Position numbers and translations under genes: made by a program. A stretch of DNA of 64,000 bases from Filosporella fistucella (Eukaryota > Ascomycota > Leotiomycetes > Helotiales). Position 1 is the stretch's first letter; every line of letters starts with the position of its first letter. Location of the stretch: contig JAQJZZ010000002.1 of assembly GCA_030077755.1 (NCBI GenBank), forward strand, positions 372,001-436,000, given 5' to 3'. This document shows positions 46,080 to 58,788 of the stretch, one piece after another. The notes beneath the pieces were generated by a model that had not been told where the DNA came from, made no database searches, and worked only from the letters and a program-made list of their open reading frames with translations.

Positions 46080-47812
46080 CTTGAGAACTTGCTGAACGAA
46101 ACACCAGATTGACAGCCATTTTGCCCAAACTTTGTATTTATACGTGAAATCTCGAAGCGTACTATTTTCGACTCTCGCTGCGCCATTTCAAAATTTGGGC
46201 TGCTGTCCAATGTCATCATGGATAATCTTAAAGAAATGTCCTTGCCCAGAGCCGGTTGCCCGGGTCTGCTATATATCCGTCCCGATCTATTAACAAAATG
46301 CATGATAATTGGAGCGCATGTGTATTATAGTTCAAGCACGGAATATGTATAGGCTAAATGTGCCCCGTGCTTGTAAAGATAGGCGATCAGTGAAGGGTTT
46401 GATGAGGGGGAAACAGAAAGTGGAGATCCCGGAACCTTACCTTAGGTAGTTTCTTTTAATGCGGGGAAACCAATGTCATTGTCGCTTCCAGCTCGATATT
46501 TGTGACAGGGTTTTCAAAGGGCCTTGCTAGAAATACCTCTTCTTTTAAAGCTACTTATAATATTAAAATATCAAAATTAAGAAATATATTAAAAGCAAGA
46601 AATATATATTGAACGTTAAATACCATAAGGGGCATAGAAGTAAGCCTTTGGTGCGATTGAACTAATAAAAGAAAGGAGAGAGAAATTGACGTTTGACGGC
46701 AAAACAGATCGAGGAAACGGGGTTCACCCGAACAATGATCATAAAATGATCTGATTTTGATCTTAAAGAGTCATCGAACTCTACTAGAAGAGTGTTATGA
46801 TAGATGCCAGTCTAAATCATAACGAATATCACGAACAACTGGCCATAAAAAGGAAGATGCCTTTCGACAATCACATAGAAGACGGAGACAGCTGTGCTGG
46901 GAAAGCTTAAGTACACAGGTCGAATGGACGAAATCTAATCCTAACGCCTTAGCAAATAATGTGAAGAGTGCAGTTCATGTAATAGTACCAGCATGTACCC
47001 AATTCTCCCCCTTAACCCCCTGTCTACTGCGCCGAGTTGCTTCCCCCAGGGCACAACGGACATCTTCCCGGCCCGGGATAAAGCACCGTGCATCAGAAGT
47101 TGCAGCGAGAAGCTCGGCAGAGCCCGTCACAGTACACTATTTGTAGAAACTGGCGATTTTGGCATGTTTGACATACAATGTAGTCTTGGTGGCACATTTT
47201 AAGAGGCAGGTTCAGCTGTGATTGTGCGAATTATGTTCTTTACTAGAGGGAGGTAGGAGCTTTCCAACATATGTCAGAAGACAAAAAGAAGACCGAGTCT
47301 AGGATTGAAACGATAATGTGTGAGTGTGACAATACTCGATGATGGAACTGGCTCGAGATGGGGAGTTTTTGGAAGTATGTGCTAGAATGTAGTCGAGTCA
47401 GACTGCTACTTGGCTAAATCTCACTCAGAATGGACGACACGAAATATCGCAAATAAAGGAAATGAACAAAAACAAGTGATAACATTGGGAATCAATCATA
47501 AGACATCTTCAGACTGGAGAAAAGTTCAGTACAAAAAAAAAACATCAACAGTTGGACAGCATTTCGGATACACCAAGTACCATATCTTTGAGATGTCTCT
47601 GCCACTACAGAGAGCGAACCATCAATCATCTATTCGTAAGCAAATCTAGCTTTAAATGCAAGGGTATCATTGAAAATAAAAGCAACTCATCAGCAAGTCC
47701 CAACCACAATCTCTCAATCCACCCATCGTTGGGCTTCTCTATCATAGCCAATGATGTCCAGATCAACATTGAGAGTTCGCAACATCATGGCCATCGTGAA
47801 TTCCTGAAGCAA
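46080..47812. other. Intergenic, 1.7 kb
   Basis: Upstream region of the GH51 gene. Positions 46545-46625 are very AT-rich, like the patch at 410-560, perhaps a repeat relic. No gene is supported. Confidence 0.45.
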
Positions 47813-48639
47813 TTAGCACAAATCTGCCGCTGGATCATGTATGGGACTCACATCCTCCTCTCCAGGGTTCTCTCCAGTATCACCTACACCCTTTTCCCTT
47901 TGACCTCGCTCATTCTCAGTCTCAGGCTCGCCATATTCCGCGTAAAGATCCCTTTTATCTGCTTCCTTGCCTTCTACCTCATTATTTTCGTCATTTTCAT
48001 TGTTATTTTCCTGATCCCAGTTTCCCTGATACTCCTGTTGCCGTTTCTGCATCTCTTTGAATGCTCTTGGCCCACCCATGCTAGGAACCAGTCAGCAATC
48101 CAGTCATCCATTCAATTAAGGAAGACTTACCTGTTGATCCTATCCCTAACCTTCCCAAACAGCTCCTCAGCAGCCATCCTACTGGCTCCCCTCCACTTGC
48201 CCATTAGCTCAATCAATTCCCCATCGATAACCCCACCAGGATCTCTCTTCTCGCTGTCCCGCTCGATTTTCCTCGCCTGCTCCGCAGTATCCAGTTCCTC
48301 TTTAACATCTCTCAGTTCTCTCTCCAGTTCTCTCTGCTGCTTCAATAGTGTTGCAACTTCTGGGTCTGCATTGAGCGCTGCAGTCGCAATTGGAGAAGTG
48401 AATGCTTTTTTCTTTCTCGAGGCAGGATTAGGTGTAAGATTTGCAGAGGAAGGAAGAGCTGGTGTCTTATTTTCAGCTAGGAGAGAGTTTGTAGATTTGT
48501 GTCCGAGAGGAGCAGGTGTAGAAGGAGAGCCATCCTTGACAGGTGATTTGAATGGTGTCTTGAAGGGCGACTTGAAAGGCTTCGCGAGAGTTTGGGAAGC
48601 TGTTTCGATGCGACGACGTTTCGCGGCTGGAGTATACAT
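47813..48639 (-). CDS. sfr1: Sfr1/Mei5-like recombination mediator
   Basis: Two exons, minus strand, 48639-48131 and 48080-47813, joined in phase 2 over a GTAAGT...CCTAG intron; 258 aa. The N-terminus is basic with repeated FKSPFK/TPFKSP motifs. The centre holds a coiled coil (LLKQQRELERELRDVKEELDTAEQARKIE) followed by LIELMGKWRGASRMAAEELFGKVRDRIN, the Mei5/Sfr1 signature. The C-terminus is acidic. Sfr1 with Swi5 stabilises Rad51 (and Dmc1) filaments in homologous recombination; Swi5 is not in this window. A 371-codon plus-strand frame across it is a shadow, hydrophobic because it reads the acidic and coiled-coil codons backwards. Confidence 0.82.
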
Positions 48640-49288
48640 TGCTATTGACGCTGGGAGAAAAGGTTAGTGCTGCGTGTAAGCTTTGGTCAATGTAGTAAAG
48701 TGAGCATTTTGATGGTGATGTATGAAGTTGAGTAGGACGGGAGGAGATCAGAATGTGGGGAAGCAAGGCTGCAGCCTTGCATTCACTGCCCGTTTCTTCA
48801 AATGGCGATTGTTAACCCCCTCTATCAAATATGATCACGGCAACAAATTGCTAAATTGTAAAGGAGCGAAGAAACCAGCGACATCATTTCTAAAACGAGA
48901 AGCAAAGGCTTGTAACGATAGGTCTACCATCACTCTCCGAAGTAGACTTAACACAGAAACATCACGGTTTTGATTTTTTGTAGCCACGTTCATGACCTGA
49001 GCATCTCTGCTGGCCAAGTTAGTGGTTGAGATTATCAATTTAATTATTTGCCTCTCGCCTCTTAGTTTCCACCTGACCTTACACCCTCTTGGGTCCTCTA
49101 ATGTAAGGTGCCGACTGATAATCGCAGAATTTGTTACCAAGGTATATAAAGGTTCCCTATCTACAATCCGAGCGTGGCTCCACCACGCGTAATGCCGGAT
49201 TCACATGGGAAATTTTACTACAACGTACTCTTCTCTCTTTAGAGTAAGATATATGCATGGATTCATTCTTACACGCTAAAGTACACTC
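48640..49288. other. Intergenic
   Basis: Sfr1 promoter side and the HRD3 3' flank. Nothing else seen. Confidence 0.4.
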
Positions 49289-51936
49289 TCAATGACCTAC
49301 ACCACCAGCAACCCATTGTCCAAACTCTGGATCGCCAGGTTGAGGGAAAACCCCTCTATCCGCTTGAGCAGGCTGTTCTTGTGCAGCAGCTCCATCTTGC
49401 GCTCTTGCCTCCTCTCCCCTTCTATGTGCCAGCTGATGTTGTTGGCGGTAATAAATCAGGAATACCAGCGCGGCAGCTAGACCGAGGATGACTAAGCTTT
49501 CCAAAATTCCATCGTCAATATCATCATAAAGACCATCTGCATCTCCACCTGGCATTGGGTCGTTCTCTGGAAGGAAATTGTCCTCATATTCTGTATCTCC
49601 ATAGTACAGATTGTCATCACGTAAAAAGTTCGAGACCCATTCTTTAAGCGACCATTGCTTTTTGACAGCTGCAGAAAAAAGTCAGTACTCGTTTCGATTG
49701 CTAGCAGGCAAACTTACCAGGTTCATCTTGAATGGAATTGATTCGGCCATGGGTGAGGGTGTTCCAAGCGCTTCTGAGCCTCAACTTGTATAGACTCAAG
49801 GTCACAGGTAGATATGCCTCCTCATTTGTCTCCAAAGCCAAATCATAATATCTCTTAGCCAAGTGGAAGTCTTGATTCAGGCCGACACCATTCTCGTGCA
49901 TCCAAGCAAGGTTGTACAGAGCTTGTGCACTCTGGTGATACTCACATGCAGCATTGTAACACTGAGCTGCTTTCTCCATATCTGCATCTGTGCCAATACC
50001 TCCTAGATAATAATCTCCCATCTTCACCAGCGAGTCGATGTTCGCTTGTTTCGCTGATCTAGTCCAGTATATCAAGGCAAGTGCTGCATTTTGGAGCAAA
50101 GCTGGTCGTTGTGTCGAACCAATCGATAACCACGGAGGCAGCTTCAATCTGGACTTTTGCTGATCCAGAAGATAAGCGACATTGGCTTGACCTTTCTCGT
50201 AACCCTGCTCGGCTGCAAACATATAACCGACCAGAGCCAATTCGTAATCACCATCCTCATGTGCCTCGTTTGCTTCAGCAAAGGACGTCAAAAGAGGCTC
50301 TGCCTTCTCAGCTACGGACTTGTAGTAAGCAGCTGCCAATCCACAACTCCTATCTCGTCCAACTCCCTGGTTGATGAGTTCAGCCAAATAGTATAATGCT
50401 TCAATATGGCTGTATCTTGCAGCGAGCTCAAAGTATCGATTTGCTACCCCAATGTCGCTTGGGGTTCCCTGGTCCAGATACAGAGCTCCCAATGCCACTT
50501 GAGCGGGGGAGTAATCCTGCTCCGCCGATGCTTTGAAGAGTTCCGTAGCTTTGATCGAATTCTTAGGCACTCCAAGTCCTTCCAAATTCATGATACCTAG
50601 ACCATACTGAGATCCAGCATCTCCACTCTTGATGCCTCTGTCAAACCAGATCTTGGCAGTTTTGAAATTCTGCTCAACACCCTCTCCACGTAGAAACATT
50701 CGTCCAAGATACCCTGCTGCCTTGGTGGCAATCTTTTCAAGCCCTGGTTTGTCACTTTCGATAACCCTGCCATCTCGTTGCCAATAGAGTTTAGCAACCT
50801 TCATGAAATACCACTTCGCACTTTTCATATTCCTGGCCAATCCTTTCTGGCCATCATAATGGATCCTACCCAAGCTGAAAGTCGCCTTGAAGTCTCCCTT
50901 CCTAGACATCAAATCCAGATATTCCAACACATCTTCCAACGCTGCATGGGCGTCCGAGTTGACACCTGCTTTATTTCTGTTGTTCCCTGAGCTGGAAAAG
51001 CTTGCCCCTTCGCCGTAAACTCCCCCTTCTTCATCTGCAAGTCTGTACGAATCCGGTACCCAAGCCATTCCGCCTGGTGGACCTGATCGAAACCATTCTA
51101 CTGCCTTATCTGCAACTCTCTTGTAATGTTCCACAGCAACATTACAGTTTTGTGCTACGCCAATTCCAACATGATATCTGAACGCAAGTGTCATTTCCGA
51201 TTTCGTACTGCCACCTTTGGCTGCAAATGTATGGTATAGTAAAGCCTTCGCCTGATCTCGTTCGACCGCTCCTCCAATTCCCGTCGCATACATAAATCCC
51301 AGCATGTGTTGTGCAGAACTGTTTCCGTTTAGCAGCGCTAGTTGATTGTACCTCCTAAACGCCTCCGCATAATCCTTTGGGTGTGTGAAGTTGCCATAGA
51401 AATTCATCTCCGCAAGCAAGTAAATCGCATCTGGGTTATTGATCTGCGCCGCCTCTTCTAGCAGTGTCACTGCATTTGCTACCGCCTTGGGGAGTTCTTT
51501 TCGGCCATCGATAGGACCCTGCGCTGAGAATTGTGGCAGAAGTGCCAATAGGTACTGTCCAGCTAATCCTATTATACCAGATGGTCGGCGGAATGGGCGG
51601 GGATTTTTATGTTGATATTGGCGCAGGAAATGAAGGGCTTTATCGACCTGCTCAGTCCCTACTTCGGTCAGCACTATCATTGTGGATAGCTTTCTGCTCA
51701 TACCATCCACACTGGGTCTGCCATCTTCTTGTAATGGCCTTTGCGGCGTTGGAGATTGAGCTGCTATGGAAGGTTGAGGACTTCCATCTGCGCTGACCTT
51801 CGTCTCTGTCTCCTCTTTAATCTGCGCACACGAAGCACAAATGGATATTCCCAAGAAAACTGTCCTAATTAGCTATGCCGATATTGCAGGTAGCTGACAT
51901 ACGGAATAACCACAGCTGTCTTCTCCAATCCTTCAT
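49289..51936 (-). CDS. hrd3: HRD3/SEL1L, ERAD ubiquitin-ligase adaptor
   Basis: Three exons, minus strand: 51936-51903, 51859-49718 and 49668-49289; 851 aa. The first 45-nt intron (GTATGT...GCTAAT...GACAG) joins MKDWRRQLWLF to LFLGISICASC, giving a good signal peptide. Residues ~130-700 are many Sel1-like repeats (A-x-x-x-L-G-x-x-Y-x-x-G and G-V-x-x-D/N variants: GFMYATGIGG, GLGIMNLEGLGV, GDYYLGGIGT). One membrane helix lies at ~782-799 (SLVILGLAAALVFLIYY), then a Gln/Ala-rich cytosolic tail. Hrd3 sits in the ER membrane, binds misfolded lumenal proteins and controls the Hrd1 RING ligase. Confidence 0.93.
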
Positions 51937-52367
51937 TTTGTTTGCGCAAGTAATTACTTCGTGCGAGAAGTGCTAGGTGATAAATCGGTCATCATTCCAT
52001 GAATTCGATACCGGTCATAGAAGAGTGGTGGGGACGTTCGTGCAAGCTGTTCTAAATGGTGATCTTCCAAGCTGTCCTCTTTACATACAGTACACGGGTT
52101 CTCGCACGCGACAATGCCGAGCTGACAAACGACAAGGAGAAGGAGCTGGTACAGTAACAGGAACGAACAAACCTTGAATGTCCCGGGACAGTTTCCAGTT
52201 CCTGAATGCTGTAATATCTATGGGCTAGAAGCAATTACGGTGAATTTGGATTCTTAATATTGTTCTGGTTTATATTCTCTTTCTTCTTCTGGGGAAGCTG
52301 CCTAGTAAGTCTAACTGAATCTTGAAGTTGGTTGCTGCCCCACATCAAATGAACAACATTTCAACTA
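51937..52367. other. Intergenic
   Basis: Short spacer between the hrd3 start and the 3' end of the WD40 gene. Nothing seen. Confidence 0.4.
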
Positions 52368-53762
52368 TCACTCTGCACTCCACGCTTTAATCCTTCCATC
52401 CTCACCACAAGTCAAGACTATTTTGTGCTATGAAAATTATTAGTATCGTCTCGTCAAGCTTAACTACTCGCCATCTTACCGAATCTAAGAAGCAGAATGA
52501 CCTCACGATCTCTGACCCATGGGCTCCTGGCAGCGTAACTTTCTCGGCAGGGTTGAATGACCAAGGAGGATTATTCTTCAATTGTATCAAATCGAAGGTG
52601 TTTCGGCTATAACGTTCAGCAATGACTTCTCAATGGAAATCTAACATACCTGTGAGTTCCAACCCCGATCACAGCTCCTCCGTCAGGTCTTCTTACTACA
52701 TTCGCCACATACTCACCACCAAGCAACTCCCTCATATCGCCAAAATGCTTGGGTAAAGGCTCTTCAATCCCTTCTTCTGGATTTGTGACAAGCTCGTACA
52801 TAGAAAACTTCTCATCGTGTGAGACAGCAAATATATCAACATCGTTGAGGAAGTTCGCATGGTGAATAGAATGGCCATGGTTGATAGTTTGATGAAGTGC
52901 TTCTTCCTCATCTGTGATGGTGGTGTTGTATATATTTACCAGCCCATCTGTTGATCCAGAGAGAAGAATTTGAGGACGAGAAGGGTGGAATTGGAGCTGG
53001 ATAGTCAGCCTAGTCCAAGGAAGACCTCTGTTTACATACTTCAGTCACATCGTCGCTATGACTCTCGACATATTGAACCACAGGTGAGCCAAGATTCCTT
53101 GTGTCCCTACGATTGTCAATTTAATACTCGAAATCGGAGAAAATACTTGCCATATCAGAACCGACGCTTGGTGGTTTGTCAATTCTGTACCTGCTGCAAG
53201 ACCGTAACCGCTGCAGGCCAGAGACAACACTGGAGCATTCTGATCTATTCGAGTTAGTATCTCTGAGGATTATTGACGAAACAGAGAAATCGTGCGACAT
53301 TTCCATAAAGACCGCTCCCACCATCCAATAAGAGTTTCGTATATTTGTGATTTCATCCTCTTTGGACTTCAACTCGGCTGCAAACTCCTCGTCCACTTAT
53401 AGGTATCAAACACCCGAAATCACCAAAATCTTAGAAGACTGAAAGAAACTAGACTTACCAGTGCTCACAATCCCTAAATCCGCACCACCACTCCTCAAAT
53501 CCCTGATTTCAACCTTCCCTCCTCTCCCCGCTACAGCAACAACACCCTCCACATCCGTACCCTTCAAACAAGTAACATCTTGTCCTAGATCAATACTCCC
53601 CAACACAGCTCTCGACCCCTCCAAATCTAGCGGATTCAGAAGCCTTAATTTGTTATCTGAGGATATAGAGGCAACACCCGTAGATAGAGGAACGATATCA
53701 TAGACGTAGACATCCTTGGGTGTGGAAATGTGGAGTGACGAATGAGGCGCCAGGTTGTACAT
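52368..53762 (-). CDS. WDR89-like WD40 protein
   Basis: Six exons, minus strand: 53762-53459, 53244-53151, 53106-53040, 52996-52650, 52606-52480 and 52427-52368; 332 aa, phases consistent. WD-type strands are visible: VYDIVPLSTGVASISSDNKLRLL, VTCLKG...KVEIRDLRSG, VLSLACSGYGLAAGTEL followed by VLIWDTRN, QFHPSRPQILLSGSTDGLVNIY and the end IVLTCGEDGRIKAW. Length and ending fit the WDR89 group, whose role is poorly defined. The second-to-third exon joint uses a GC donor (GCAAGT). The first intron is long (~214 nt) and its middle has a protein-like frame, so an alternative exon is possible. Confidence 0.82.
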
Positions 53763-54532
53763 TTTGTGCTTTGGGTTTTAGGGTATGCTTGGAGGGGAAA
53801 ATTTGGAGATGAGATTTTTCAGATTCGAGGTTGAGCAATGTGAAAGTCCATGAAGAGAGAGAATTTGATTGGGAATTACGCAACGATAGATTTTGAATTC
53901 TTGTAGGTATCGAATTATATACTTCAGGATTCCAAAAGAGACAAAACGACATCGTCGTCGCCATTTCAGTGTCATTCCACGTGATATGCCCTCCGGATCG
54001 GATATACTATCTTCCAGCGAAGACAATATATTTGAGGCATGCCACCATAATTTTAGATAGATGAAGTTGCGGTAAAACTTGCAAATCTTAGCTTGAGGCT
54101 TAAGGTATCAGAATAATCTCAATTTTGAGGGGTACGTGTGGTTTGAATATCGTAGACTAGATAGTTAGTATATCACGAATCAAATATATCAGTCAATCCA
54201 CAAACAGTGGTAGTTGACCTAGGACTGCAACAGCAGGCAGCTAATCTAAATTCTCAGCATATTTAGAAGGCTGAGAATTCCAGAATCGTACTTGACAGCC
54301 AAATTGGTAACATTCAAGTTACGATTCAATGATAAATCCCGAGGAAGGGATCTAGTCAGAGTCGAGGCCTTTCAAGAAATGCACAAGCTCAAGGCTGAAT
54401 GAACGCCAGAGTTGAATGTTCGGTCGCACCGCGGATTATACCAGATCGGTTCAAACAGGGAATAGAGAAGACCTACACCATGAATTATCTCCTCCCTTTT
54501 CCGACCTTGATTGTGTCATAATTTGAATTTCC
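53763..54532. other. Intergenic
   Basis: WD40 gene promoter side. Minus-strand frames at 53698-54026 lie upstream of its ATG and lack motifs. Nothing else seen. Confidence 0.4.
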
Positions 54533-55393
54533 TCAGCTGTACTTATCATGCTTGTTCTTGACCTTGATGAGCAGCAAAGCTTCATGATAATCGCCCTCTC
54601 TCCTGGCCTTTTTCAGCCTCCTCACCTCATCATCCTCTAACTTCCTCCCTACTGCTTCCTCCAACTCTTTCTTACTTATCTTTTCTCTCGCTTTCTCTTC
54701 CTTATTCGCCTTCAACTTCGGCTTAAACCTTGCCTGCATACGTATTCTGAGCGTAGTATTGAATGTAATGGCATCAGCATCACCTCTAATTTCAGCGAGT
54801 GCAGTCGACTTGGAGGACGTGGAGGGTTTTATAGTGAGAAATGTTTCGCGGAGAGTTTGTATTTGAAATGTGCCTGGTGTATCGGCAGTGGGGATGCACA
54901 GGAACGATTCGAGAGGAGACACTGCTTCAGTGGAGGCTGACAGGATGCCAAACTTATCGCATGAAAGATATCTAAAATGATTAGTATTTTCATGGTCCAA
55001 GGATTTTTCTACATACTTTCCATGATGGCCTTTGAAACTAAATGTCTCTGTTCCAGCCACTCGATTCGCAATCCAAACCTGTCGTACATCGTGGGGTTCA
55101 GCAGTCGCAGGATCGTCATCAATGATATTTTCGAGCGCACTGCTGAAAACCTTCCCATTCGTATCGCATGCTATACATGTTGGCGGTTCTGATGGTAATA
55201 CTAGGACAATAGGGCCGACGACATCTCCTGTAGCTTCTGCTGTTACCCAGCTATCGTCCTCGACGGCAGGGTCCTCTCTCTCGGGTTTGACCAATTCCTT
55301 TGACGTCGATCCCTCATCTCCAAATTTCTCTGTTGCATCCACGCGCTTTCTCTTCTTCGTTTTCTTGTCGCCTTTGAAAGATAATGGTTTCAT
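54533..55393 (-). CDS. frg1: FRG1-like RNA/actin-associated protein
   Basis: Two exons, minus strand, 55393-55017 and 54971-54533; 271 aa. A basic N-terminus (MKPLSFKGDKKTKKRKR) precedes a beta-trefoil-like FRG1 domain: VWIANRVAGTETFSFKGHHGKYLSC, KFGILSASTEAV and TFQIQTLRETFLTIKP. The C-terminus is a Lys/Glu helix region (KEEKAREKISKKELEEAVGRKL, DDEVRRLKKARREG). FRG1 family proteins are nucleolar/Cajal-body factors linked to RNA processing and actin bundling. The 45-nt intron (GTATGT...TACTAAT...TTTTAG) is stop-free and in frame, so the unspliced frame stays open with 15 extra residues. Confidence 0.88.
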   Translation of the reverse strand: MKPLSFKGDKKTKKRKRVDATEKFGDEGSTSKELVKPEREDPAVEDDSWVTAEATGDVVGPIVLVLPSEPPTCIACDTNGKVFSSALENIIDDDPATAEPHDVRQVWIANRVAGTETFSFKGHHGKYVEKSLDHENTNHFRYLSCDKFGILSASTEAVSPLESFLCIPTADTPGTFQIQTLRETFLTIKPSTSSKSTALAEIRGDADAITFNTTLRIRMQARFKPKLKANKEEKAREKISKKELEEAVGRKLEDDEVRRLKKARREGDYHEALLLIKVKNKHDKYS

Positions 55394-57512
55394 TTTGGGT
55401 CTGGCTTGTATTGTACTGGATGGTGTTGGAGCTCAGGGTTAAGCTGTTGGAGCTTCAAACATGGTGCCGAGCCTAGTCCCAACGAAGCGGGCTGCTGTCA
55501 AGACAAGAGTTCAATTTAGCAACAAACATCCTTTATATCAACAAAAACATGAGAGCATCGAGGAAAGTCATGCCACTCGAATCTAGGCATGTCTTACACA
55601 TAAATATCGACCTAGTCAAAACATTGCTCTTTAAGCAAGTCCTTAACCCCAGATGTCCCTATTTCTGAATTTCTTTTTAACATTGCAAAATTTTCAAGTC
55701 ACCTCTGCACCGATTTCTCAAAGTCTTGCTTCTTGTCAATCAAGATCAAATGCTGAGAGATATTGTGAGCTTCAATCAAATTTATCTCCAGCTGCTTAGT
55801 GCTAAATCGAGATGCATCAGTTCTCCTCTTGCCTTCCGCTTATCGATGAAAAGAAACTGGAATGGTTCCTCTGTTTATTCTTGTTTTGCAAGTACAGAAA
55901 ATGTCTTGTGTTTTACAACCAACCTCTGAATACATCAAGTTTCCAAGGGTCAGAAGGTTTCTTAGGTATCCAAATATAAGTTCTTGATGTATGTGTTTGT
56001 ATGTCATCAGGCTGCGGTGGCGCAAAAGGCATTGGGCAGTGGTTCAATTTTGCTGGGCTGCATTGTGCCAGTCATGTCGACCACGAGAGGGCGCAAAAGG
56101 CGACCCCTGCAAAGTTTACCATTGTTAAAATATCTGACGACCACACTTTCGAAACGCTCAGCAAGATCTCGTGGATCTTCTGCAATCTTCATTTCGAAGT
56201 CTGCTTCTGACAATTCCAAGGTTTTGAAGCCTAGCGCGCACCGTGAGCTTTTTCTACGGGACGGACGTCTAGTATTTTGGGCCGCGTTGTTCTCAAAGCT
56301 GTTGCGTCTTGTCTAAGCGGCATCTTTTCAATAAATTCTAAATTTCGCATTTCGAAGCTGCATCTTTACAATAATTCTCATCGGTTCTTTACTCGTTTGG
56401 AAGCTGCTCTTTCAGCAAATTGCACAATGTCCCCTCAGACAACATCCAGTGCAGTTGGATGCCATCCACTCCTTAATTATGACGAGGTGGTTGGGCAATG
56501 CTGCCCATTTTGTCTGCGATCATTCCTGTGTGTAGCTCCAATTTATGTCCCGAGAAGAGCTTGAAATTCTGGATCATTCTGATCATAATGCTAACTACCA
56601 ACCTAACAAATGATCTCAACCCAGGGACAGCTTTTAAGACATTAACATCCGGGACTGCGTGCAAGTTGTTTTCTCGTCTGAGAGATGAATCACTTCTGAT
56701 CTTAAGCGCCGCCTCCGGCAATAATGATCATCGTGTAAATAAACATGGCAATTGATGGCAATTGAGATTATTCATTACAGCATCCTTTACATAATAGTTT
56801 CTCTCTCTTTATCCCCTTATCTACCTATATTCTGCTCTGCCGAACGCTGACTTCTTTAGAAATAAGCGTGCTTGACAGTATCTCCAGGTGACAGGGGTCA
56901 CTTTCTTCAAAGAATGTTCAAACACACTTCGGAACCAATACGCCAGCATGCATTGGACCCATTGAGATGATCATCTCTACTCTTGCGTCTCGGAGTTCGG
57001 CGCTAATCCGCAATCTGTCCAATCCTGCCGGGCCAGTACCAGCTTGAATTGCCCATCTACCACATGATCAATATGGACCGACTCCGATGGTCACAAAAGC
57101 AAGGATATCTCTTTTGCACTGTCGATCACCCCATTAAATCATATGGCACCGTCTTTTTATTCTCGGACAAGTATTTGCCCGCTGGGAAACTATTCTCAAC
57201 ATATACCCGACTATATAATATGTTTGTGAGACTGAGCGACCAGGAGTCGTTGCAAGAGTTGGTATAATACATCGAGAGTCAATCTATGCCACTGGAGACT
57301 GCATGGCATTATTGTCACTCCTCGGGCCCCTCACTTGATCTCCCTTCGGACACAATACAAATACGTCTCGTCTTCGGTTGCTGTTCTCTTCCTCTGAATC
57401 CTGGAACCTTTGACGTTGAATTCCCCAGTCTTCTCCCAGCTAAGTCTATTTATCACCCATTTCATAAATCCCCTTTCAAAATCAGGATCAAAAATGCTTA
57501 TCCACCTTAAGG
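55394..57512. other. Intergenic, 2.1 kb
   Basis: Many 60-110-codon frames overlap on both strands without motifs. The frame 57049-57267 and the one at 57286-57510 may belong to the leader or first exon of the zinc-finger gene, but I found no firm splice pair. Confidence 0.4.
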
Positions 57513-58432
57513 TGACGAGTTTTCAACGAACCACTCTTTTCCGGATGTTAATGTCTTGAACCCTGCCCCTCGTCCGAATCACCAAACGCTTTTCAGAGCC
57601 TTCCCTCTTCCACCTTTTGTACCCACGAACAATTTCAATGGTCTACTCTCGACAAACAATCACGTATACGAGGAGCAATTTATTCCTGCTACCCCTATCC
57701 TCAACGAGCACACCTACTATCACAATTCGCTATTGAACCTAGGAACATCTTCAAATGTTGCCTTGGTTCCTGATTGTGCAATACATGATGCGCAGAGCGC
57801 CCTCTATGCAAGCGGATCTAGGTATGTTGTCATTCATTGGAGGGCAAAACCAGGATTTCATTAAGTGGCTAACTCTCAGCAGCACTTTTTCGCCTCCAAC
57901 TGTGCTTGAATCTACTTCATCGCTTACCACTTCAACCAACACAGAGTAAGCGGGCTCGTCTATATCTTCTCACTAGATTTTAACGTAGGGATAGTATGGG
58001 TCCAAACGAAGTTGACTTTCAGAACATACTTTCATTGATGGCAGAACTTCCTGAGCCATCGTCTTTGAGATCGTAAGTAGTTTCGCCCCTTCAAAGTATG
58101 CAATGGCTCATAGTCTAAAGGCACGGCTCATCACAGCCTACATCAATTACTACTACCTCAACAGTTCATGCTCAACAGTAAGTTGAGGTATATCATTATC
58201 TATAAGAAGCAATAATGTAACATTCTCCAGCCACAGACACACTTGCACATTTGCAAACTGCACCAAGTCCTATAAACGACGATCTGATCTTCAGCGTCAT
58301 CAACTCCTTCACTCTGCTTCCCGAGACTATGCCTGCAGATTTGGGACATGCAAGAGAGCAGGCATGAATGGATTCAAAAGAAAGGATCACTTGAAGCAGC
58401 ATATGAGGCAGGTGCACAATGTCTCGGAGTAG
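57513..58432 (+). CDS. C2H2 zinc-finger protein (5' end unresolved)
   Basis: Supported exons: about 57513-57821, 57880-57945, 57989-58072 and 58231-58432, all junctions in phase 2. The first listed exon begins after a TTAAG acceptor at 57511 in a frame without Met, so the start exon is missing. The N-terminal part is Asn/Pro/Ser-rich. The last exon holds two zinc fingers: C-x4-C-x12-H-x3-H around CTFANCTKSYKRRSDLQRHQ, and a longer C-x4-C finger with GFKRKDHLKQHMRQVH. The layout is that of a nuclear transcription factor of the ascomycete two-finger type. A possible 41-nt cassette exon lies at 58137-58177; including it would shift the frame and remove both fingers. Confidence 0.75.
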
Positions 58433-58788
58433 AATTTAGATCTGCTTTTGAGATGATTGGATGCGGAGATGGAAAGATGGAAGGCATTTGGGGCAGGAGG
58501 TATGGGATCTTATGATGATTTATGATTGTGTTTTTGTCACTTGCAGACCGCGTTGGAATGTTTTGAGTTAAGATTTGGGATTTCAGATTTACAATATCAT
58601 TATATCGACCACATTCCCACTTCAGACCGGGATCAAAAGTTTTTGTAGCGTGAGAATTGAGCTGTATAGTTACCAAAACTTAGAAACGGTATCTTGGCGA
58701 GGCTATGTATCTCATGACCCACAAGATGACAGCTATTTACTCTTGAAACAAAATTAGCATCTCTGCTCATCGGCACTTGAAGGTTCTA
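58433..58788. other. Spacer
   Basis: Convergent 3' flanks of the zinc-finger and small-secreted-protein genes. Nothing seen. Confidence 0.4.

Noticed and set aside
47552..48667. 371-codon plus-strand frame
   Set aside because: Antisense to the two sfr1 exons, which show the Mei5/Sfr1 signature; its hydrophobicity comes from reading Glu/Lys codons backwards.
57049..57267. 72-codon frame upstream of the zinc-finger gene
   Set aside because: Considered as its first exon, but the only donor candidate is weak and the phase to the next exon could not be verified.
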